DNA from: Kumtagia sp963820075
Lineage (GTDB): Bacteria > Pseudomonadota > Alphaproteobacteria > Rhizobiales > Rhizobiaceae
Direction: 5' to 3'
Length of the DNA stretch: 64,000 nucleotides
Assembly: GCA_963820075.1 (NCBI GenBank)
Contig: CAWFYS010000005.1
Span: 124,001-188,000 of the forward strand
Shown: positions 59,038 through 64,000 of the stretch, piece by piece
Layout: each line of letters starts with the position of its first letter
Position numbering within the stretch: the first letter of the stretch is position 1
Notes under the pieces: generated by a model
Told to the model about the DNA's origin: nothing
The model's database searches: none
The model's input: the letters and a program-made list of their open reading frames with translations, nothing else
Position numbers and translations under genes: made by a program

Positions 59038-61910
59038 ACGGCGGGATACTGCTCCTTCAGCATCTTGAGCGCCTGGTCGGCGGACATGGGCGCGCCGTAC
59101 ATATAGCTCTGCACATACTCGCAGCCCATCTGCCGCAGTTCGAGCGCGTCGCGTTCGTCCGAAATGCCCTCGGCGACCACCGACATTCCAAGCTCGTGCG
59201 CCATGTGGACCATCGATTTCAACAGGACCGTGCGTTTCGGCGAGTCGTCGTCGAGGAAGCTCTTGTCGATCTTGATCGTGTCGAAAGGAAAGCGGGTCAG
59301 GTAGGACAGCGAGGAGTAGCCGGTGCCGAAATCGTCGATCGAAAGGCCGATGCCCAGCTTTTTCAGCTTGCCGAGAACGTGAGCACTCTGTTCCGGATTG
59401 TCCATGACCAGCGACTCGGTGAGCTCCAGGCGGAAGCAGATGGGCTTGATGTTGGCGCGCGCCACCACCGAACGCACATCGCTGACGAGGTCGCGGCGCA
59501 GCAACTGGCGGCTTGACAGGTTGACGGACACCGAAAGCGGCGTCTCCCCGATCTGCGTCTGCCAGGATGCGAGGTCTTCGGCCGCCTGCTGCATCGCAAA
59601 CAGCCCGAGCTGGACGATCAGCCCGTTGTTTTCGGCGATCGGAATGAAGTCCGACGGCGGAATGGCGCCGCGCCTGGGGTGTTCCCATCTCAGCAGGGCT
59701 TCGAAGCCCGCGACCGACCGGTCCTCAAGCCGGACGATGGGCTGGTAGGCGAGCGTCAGTTCATTGCGGTCGATGGCGCGGTGAAGATCGGATTCGATCT
59801 GCAGGCGGTCGGTGCCTACCGAGCGGAAAGCCGGACGGAAGGGCTCGATGCGGTCCCCGCCGAAGCGCTTGGCCTGCTGCATGGCCAGTTCGGCGTCCTT
59901 GACCATGTCCGGTGCAGCGCCTTGCGCCGTGGTCCAGGTGACGAGGCCGATGGACGCCGTCAGGATGATCTCGCGCTTGGCGAAATTGACGGGCGAGCGG
60001 ATCGCCTGCTTGATGGCATCGCAGAAAGCGGCGATCCGGGCAGGGTCCTGCTCGGAAACAAGCATGAGGGCGAACTGATCGCCCGAGAAGCGGGACAGCG
60101 CATCCGCGGGCTTCAGCAGACGGTGGAGGCGGCGCGCAATCGTGAGCAGGATCGTGTCGCCGGCGGAGATGCCGAGCCCGTCATTGACCTGCTTGAACCG
60201 GTCGATATCGATGACGATCACGGTCGGGCGCACCAATTCCTCGGTCCTGGCGATTGAAATCACCGTTTCGAGGCGCGTCAGGAACAGTTCGCGGTTGGGC
60301 AGGCCGGTCAGATTGTCGTGCACGGCGTCCTGCAGCAGCCGCTCTTCCGACTTCTTCTGCTCCGTGATGTCGACAAGCGTGCCGACGCAACGGATCACCT
60401 CGCCGTCCGATCCGACAACCGGCCGCGCCTTGAGCGAGAACCAGTGATAGTGGCCGTCGGCGCCGCGCAGCCGGAAACTCTGCGTGATGCGCCCGCGGCG
60501 GTGTTCGAGGACGACGTCCAGCGTCGTGCGAAAACTGTCGCGGTCATCCGCGTGCAGGACCGGCAGCCAGTTGCGGGCCGGCCCGCCGAGACTGTTTGGC
60601 GACAGGCCGAGTTGCACGCTGATGTCCGGCCGGGTCGTCACGCGGTCGCGCAGCACGTCCCAATCCCAGACGACATCGCCGGACCCCACGACGGCCAGGG
60701 CCTGTCGCTCGAGGTCGCTGAAAAGTCCCTGATGCAGCGCCCCGCCGGCGAAGGCGTGCTGGATGACCGTGAAGCCGATGAGAAGGATGATCAGCACCAG
60801 GCCGCCGCCGAGCGCCGGCTGGACGATGTCGTTGTTGAGGATGCCGGTGATCGCCATCCAGGCGGCGGTCAGCCAGGCAAGGACCATCACCCAACTGGGC
60901 ACCAGCATGATCGCTCGATCGTAGCCACGGAACCCGAGGAGGATGATAAGCCCGAGGCCGACGACGGCCGTGGCGGCGAAGGAAACGCGCGCCGTGCCGG
61001 CGGCGACCGCCGGGTCGACGACGGCGACGCCGGCGATCAAACCGAGGCCGGCGATCCACAGCAATGCGCCGTAGCTGAAATGGCCATGCCAGCGGTTGAG
61101 ATTGAGATAGGCGAACAGGAACACGACGAAGGTGGCCGCCAGCGACACCTCGGTGCCGGCGCGCCAGATCTGCTGGTTCGCCGGCGTTATCTCGACCACT
61201 TCGTTGACGAAGCCGAAGTCGACGCAGATATAGGCCAGCACGGCCCAGGACAGCGCGGCCGTCGCCGGGAACATCGAAGTTCCCTTGACGACGAACAGGA
61301 TCGTCAGGAACAGTGCCAGCAGGCCGGCGATGCCGATGACGATGCCGCGATAGAGCGTCGTGGAGTTGACGGAATCCTTGTAGGCTTCCGGGGCCCAAAG
61401 ATAGACCTGCGGCAATCGCGGGGACGCCAGTTCGGCGATGAAGGTAACGACCGCGCCCGGGTTGAGAGTGACCTGGAAGATGTCGGCGTCCGCGCTGACC
61501 TGCCTGTCCAGCGCGAATCCCTCGCTGGGCGTTATCGCTGCGATGCGGCTGGATCCCAGATCGGGCCAGAACAGTCCGGAGTGCACCAGCCTGAAATGCG
61601 GCGCCACGATCAGCCTGTCGATCTGCTCGTCAGTGGTGTTGGCAAGCGCGAAGACGCCCCAGTCGCCGGTGGAGCGGGCGTCGTTGGCCTCGACCTCGAT
61701 GCGGCGGACGATGCCGTCCGGGCCCGGCGCCGTGGAGACCTGAAAGTTCTCGCCCTGATTCCGGTAGAGCTGCAGTGCGCCCGAGAGATCGAGCGCCACA
61801 TCGTCGCGCGCGATCTTGATAGGTTCGATGGCGTAGCCTTGCGCCGATGCCGCGAGGCTGATCAGGATCGCGCCGAGGAGCGCGACAAGAGGTCGTAGAG
61901 AAAGCTGCAA
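59028..61910 (-). CDS. Membrane GGDEF/EAL protein with 7TMR-DISM-like sensor, probable c-di-GMP phosphodiesterase
   Basis: A 960-residue protein. A signal peptide (MQLSLRPLVALLGAILISLA) precedes a beta-rich periplasmic domain (about 30-170), seven to eight membrane helices (about 185-385), a PAS domain (about 410-520), GGDEF (about 535-695) and EAL (about 705-950). The GGDEF signature is SGDQF (LSRFSGDQFALML), so cyclase activity is unlikely. The EAL residues are intact: GFEALLRWEHP, SVNLSSRQL, RLELTESLVMDN, IDDFGTGYSSLSYL, IKIDKSFLDD and VVAEGISDERD. It is 2 bp after the GNAT gene. Confidence 0.92.
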   Translation of the reverse strand: MQLSLRPLVALLGAILISLAASAQGYAIEPIKIARDDVALDLSGALQLYRNQGENFQVSTAPGPDGIVRRIEVEANDARSTGDWGVFALANTTDEQIDRLIVAPHFRLVHSGLFWPDLGSSRIAAITPSEGFALDRQVSADADIFQVTLNPGAVVTFIAELASPRLPQVYLWAPEAYKDSVNSTTLYRGIVIGIAGLLALFLTILFVVKGTSMFPATAALSWAVLAYICVDFGFVNEVVEITPANQQIWRAGTEVSLAATFVVFLFAYLNLNRWHGHFSYGALLWIAGLGLIAGVAVVDPAVAAGTARVSFAATAVVGLGLIILLGFRGYDRAIMLVPSWVMVLAWLTAAWMAITGILNNDIVQPALGGGLVLIILLIGFTVIQHAFAGGALHQGLFSDLERQALAVVGSGDVVWDWDVLRDRVTTRPDISVQLGLSPNSLGGPARNWLPVLHADDRDSFRTTLDVVLEHRRGRITQSFRLRGADGHYHWFSLKARPVVGSDGEVIRCVGTLVDITEQKKSEERLLQDAVHDNLTGLPNRELFLTRLETVISIARTEELVRPTVIVIDIDRFKQVNDGLGISAGDTILLTIARRLHRLLKPADALSRFSGDQFALMLVSEQDPARIAAFCDAIKQAIRSPVNFAKREIILTASIGLVTWTTAQGAAPDMVKDAELAMQQAKRFGGDRIEPFRPAFRSVGTDRLQIESDLHRAIDRNELTLAYQPIVRLEDRSVAGFEALLRWEHPRRGAIPPSDFIPIAENNGLIVQLGLFAMQQAAEDLASWQTQIGETPLSVSVNLSSRQLLRRDLVSDVRSVVARANIKPICFRLELTESLVMDNPEQSAHVLGKLKKLGIGLSIDDFGTGYSSLSYLTRFPFDTIKIDKSFLDDDSPKRTVLLKSMVHMAHELGMSVVAEGISDERDALELRQMGCEYVQSYMYGAPMSADQALKMLKEQYPAVQA

Positions 61911-61912
61911 TA

Positions 61913-62509
61913 TCAGTCCTTCGCGGTGGCGGCGCCCTTGTCGTCCGCGATGAGGGCGTAGAGATAGTGATCGTGCCAGATACCGTTAATTCGCAGATAG
62001 GATCGCAACAGTCCCTCGCGCTGGAATCCGGCTTTTTCAAGCACACGCATCGATCGCTTGTTTTCCGGGATACAGGCCGCCTCGATGCGGTGCAATCGCA
62101 GCGCATCGAAAGCGTGGCGCGAAACCAGGCGCAGTGCCTCGGGCATATAGCCCTTTCCGGCAAAGGGCTCTCCGATCCAGTATCCGATCTGACCGCTTTG
62201 CGAGACGCCGTAGCGTATGTTGCCGATGGTGATGCCGCCGATCAGCTTGCCTGACGTTGTCTCGAAAATGAAGAACGCCGCGCCGGAACCTTGGCTGAAA
62301 TCGTCGCGATATCGGTTGAGCCGCTGGCGCCACGCAGGCCAGTCAAGCTCGTCGCTCGTCCATTTCGGCTCCCAGCGCTCCAGAAAGAGACGGCTTTCCG
62401 CGCGCAGCGTGGCCCACTCGCGGTAGTCCCCGGAAACCGGCATGCGCAATGAGACCCGTTCGCCCTTGAGCGACGGAAGATCGCGACGAAAGAAGGGGAG
62501 CGCAATCAT
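61913..62509 (-). CDS. RimJ/RimL-type GNAT acetyltransferase
   Basis: A 198-residue acetyltransferase. The fold shows GERVSLRMPVSGDYREWATL, the acetyl-CoA loop GEPFAGKGYMPEALRLVSRH and the motif-B region RIEAACIPENKRSMRVLEKA-GF, diagnostic of RimJ/RimL proteins that acetylate ribosomal or other protein N-termini. Start at 62509; the frame extends upstream into the peptidase gene without support. Lies in the conserved thrC-M16-GNAT-EAL gene string. Confidence 0.9.
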   Translation of the reverse strand: MIALPFFRRDLPSLKGERVSLRMPVSGDYREWATLRAESRLFLERWEPKWTSDELDWPAWRQRLNRYRDDFSQGSGAAFFIFETTSGKLIGGITIGNIRYGVSQSGQIGYWIGEPFAGKGYMPEALRLVSRHAFDALRLHRIEAACIPENKRSMRVLEKAGFQREGLLRSYLRINGIWHDHYLYALIADDKGAATAKD

Positions 62510-62520
62510 GCACCCGAACG

Positions 62521-63813
62521 TCAGACCGCCAACTTGCGAACAGCCGGGGCGGACCCGAGGAGCGAGTCGCAAATCAATTCATACTTGGCGAGCGACCCGA
62601 TTGGTCCGATGCCGGCGACGGTCGGTCGCGTCGAAAACATTCGCGCCGAGAGATCCGCAAGCCGCTCGACGGTCAGGGCGGAAAGCCGCTGCACCAGTTC
62701 GTCCTTGGGGATGGGCCGTCCGAACAGGAGAATCTGGCGCGCTATTTGCGAAGCACGGCTGGCGGCGCTCTCGGCGGACATGATCAGCCCGGCGCGATAC
62801 TGCGCCCGCGCGCGATCGAGTTCGGACTGGTCGATCCGGTCGCCGGTCCTCCTGAGTTCCTCGATCATGACCGGCACCAGCTCGGCGATGTCTTCCTGGC
62901 CGGTCGCGGCGTGGACGCCGAACACGCCGGTATCCGAAAATCCCCAGTGGAAAGCATAGACCGAGTAGCACAGGCCGCGCTTCTCGCGCACTTCCTGGAA
63001 GAGGCGGGACGACATGCCGCCGCCCAGAATCATCGACAGGACCTGCGAGGCGTAGAAGTCGCGCACGTGATAGGCCCGACCCTCGAAACCCAGCACGATC
63101 TGAGCATCCATCAGGTCGCGTTCCTCGCGGAAGTCGCCGCCGACATATTGCGCGGCCTGCGGTGCAAGCCCGCGCGCCTTGGCGCGAAAGCCGCCGAGCT
63201 TGCGTTCCACCTCGCGAACGATACTGTCGTGATTTACATCGCCGGCCGCCACGACGACCATGTCCTCCGCGCCATATTGCCGCTCCATGAAGGCATGGAG
63301 CTGGCTGGAGGTGAAGGAGCGCACCGTGTCGGGAGTTCCGAGGATGGAGCGGCCGATCGTCTGCCGGCTGTAGGCCGCCTCGGTGAACTTGTCGAAAACG
63401 ATGTCGTCCGGCGTGTCGTGGGCCGCGCCGATCTCCTGAAGGATGACGTGCTGCTCGCGTTCGAGTTCGCCGGGATCGAAGGTCGAATCCTGGAGGATAT
63501 CGGCGAGAATATCGATGGCGAGCGGAACGTCGCCGCTGAGCACGCGCGCATAGAAGGAGGTGGTCTCGACGCTGGTGGCGGCGTTGATCTCGCCGCCCAC
63601 ATTCTCGATATCCGACGCGATCTGGAAGGCGGTGCGGCTGCCCGTGCCCTTGAAGGCCATGTGCTCCAGAAGGTGCGCCATGCCGTGTTCATCGTCACGC
63701 TCGTTGCGCGCGCCGGACCGGACCCACACGCCAAGGGCGACGGTCTCGATGCTGGGCAGGGTTTCGGACGCGACTGTCAGGCCGTTCGACAGACGGCTTA
63801 CCTCAACACCCAT
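62521..63813 (-). CDS. M16-family zinc peptidase (mitochondrial-processing-peptidase-like)
   Basis: A 430-residue M16B peptidase. The inverted zinc motif HxxEH is in GMAHLLEHMAFKGTGSRTAF, and the distal Glu lies in the following helix region ENVGGEINAATSVETTSFYA. The C-terminal half has GGGMSSRLFQEVREKRGLCY. It is the alphaproteobacterial relative of the mitochondrial processing peptidase; substrates are not defined. Its ATG (63813) is 5 bp after the thrC stop. Confidence 0.94.
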   Translation of the reverse strand: MGVEVSRLSNGLTVASETLPSIETVALGVWVRSGARNERDDEHGMAHLLEHMAFKGTGSRTAFQIASDIENVGGEINAATSVETTSFYARVLSGDVPLAIDILADILQDSTFDPGELEREQHVILQEIGAAHDTPDDIVFDKFTEAAYSRQTIGRSILGTPDTVRSFTSSQLHAFMERQYGAEDMVVVAAGDVNHDSIVREVERKLGGFRAKARGLAPQAAQYVGGDFREERDLMDAQIVLGFEGRAYHVRDFYASQVLSMILGGGMSSRLFQEVREKRGLCYSVYAFHWGFSDTGVFGVHAATGQEDIAELVPVMIEELRRTGDRIDQSELDRARAQYRAGLIMSAESAASRASQIARQILLFGRPIPKDELVQRLSALTVERLADLSARMFSTRPTVAGIGPIGSLAKYELICDSLLGSAPAVRKLAV

Positions 63814-63818
63814 CTAGG

Positions 63819-64000
63819 TCAGACTCCCTGGCGCGCCGCTCGTGCATGTCGGCTAATATGATCTTCCACCATTTTCAGGTCGGAGGGAAGCACAGTGTAC
63901 TTTTCTTCGGCATTCATCAACCCGCCCAGCCAATCCGGCAGGGCCGGCCGGACTCCGGACGCGGCATGGACGGCGTCGGGAAACTTCGCCGGATGAGCCG
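63819..64000 (-). CDS. thrC: Threonine synthase, C-terminal part (runs off the window)
   Basis: The minus strand reads AHPAKFPDAVHAASGVRPAL, then PDWLGGLMNAEEKYTVLPSD and DHISRHARAARQGV before the stop at 63819-63821. TAHPAKFPDAV is the usual end of ThrC, the PLP enzyme converting O-phosphohomoserine to threonine. About 60 residues are in the window; the rest lies to the right. It starts the thrC-M16-GNAT-GGDEF/EAL string. Confidence 0.9.
   Translation of the reverse strand, partial: AHPAKFPDAVHAASGVRPALPDWLGGLMNAEEKYTVLPSDLKMVEDHISRHARAARQGV

Noticed and set aside
60318..61898. Plus-strand open frame of 526 codons opposite the GGDEF/EAL gene
   Set aside because: Low-complexity charged antisense sequence; the minus strand encodes a complete multidomain protein.
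1..64000. CRISPR arrays, tRNA or rRNA genes, riboswitches
   Set aside because: No regularly spaced repeats, no cloverleaf with TPsiC-type arm and no conserved rRNA stretches were noticed by eye; a covariance-model search would be needed to exclude small RNAs.

Overview
The window is high-GC DNA from an alphaproteobacterium of the order Hyphomicrobiales (Rhizobiales), most like Mesorhizobium or another Phyllobacteriaceae/Rhizobiaceae member. This is inferred from gene order and family content: the ctaC-ctaD-ctaB-small protein-ctaG-ctaE-DUF983-SURF1-ispH-thrB-rnhA block, the thrC-M16 peptidase-GNAT-GGDEF/EAL block, an IalB protein, FrcA-type sugar ABC transport, and two copies of a roughly 106 bp mosaic palindromic element resembling rhizobial RIME elements. 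No species call is made; no rRNA, tRNA or CRISPR array was seen.

Left part (1-43 kb) is accessory and scarred. It opens with three frameshift-broken genes (class III cyclase, DUF3307 protein, LysR regulator) around an intact peroxiredoxin-like gene. A Yip1-like membrane gene of unusually low GC follows. Next is an SsuABC/TauABC-type ABC transporter operon with a fumarylacetoacetate-hydrolase-family enzyme whose 3' end runs into an IS110 remnant; a divergent FCD-type GntR regulator faces three GATTGGYYAAG repeats. From 16.9 down to 11.4 kb lies a four-gene signalling cassette: exported c-type haem (Tll0287-like) sensor, hybrid histidine kinase with two receivers, CheY-like protein, and a DHp-receiver-adenylate cyclase protein. 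It diverges from sodC and is the best candidate in the window for a poorly described system. After nested IS110/IS6 scars come a large periplasmic protein of unknown function and a ROK-regulated sugar operon (ATPase, binding protein, permease, SDR dehydrogenase, acetyltransferase).

At 26.6-37 kb there is an LLM-type fragment, a chimera of two transposase fragments, an AttH-type operon (ATPase, FtsX-type permease, CrtC/AttH lipocalin) whose lipocalin N-terminus is encoded by a palindromic element, kelch and membrane-protein remnants, DUF6064 plus aldo/keto reductase, a frameshifted hypothetical pair and a LysE exporter. At 37.5-43 kb are a Phd/VapC toxin-antitoxin pair with a palindromic operator, a sorbosone-dehydrogenase-like protein, small hypotheticals, a SnoaL-like protein, a zinc-independent MDR oxidoreductase and a 3-hydroxyacyl-CoA dehydrogenase fragment.

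Right part (43-64 kb) is core chromosome with intact, tightly packed genes: rnhA, thrB, ispH, the aa3-type cytochrome oxidase genes, ialB, tldD, a TrmA/RlmD-type methyltransferase, tlyA, peroxiredoxin, a DsbD-domain protein, yqgE, a GGDEF/EAL protein, GNAT, M16 peptidase and the 3' end of thrC. Broken genes are concentrated in the accessory part and absent here, which argues for real decay rather than uniform sequencing error, although single-base assembly errors cannot be excluded.
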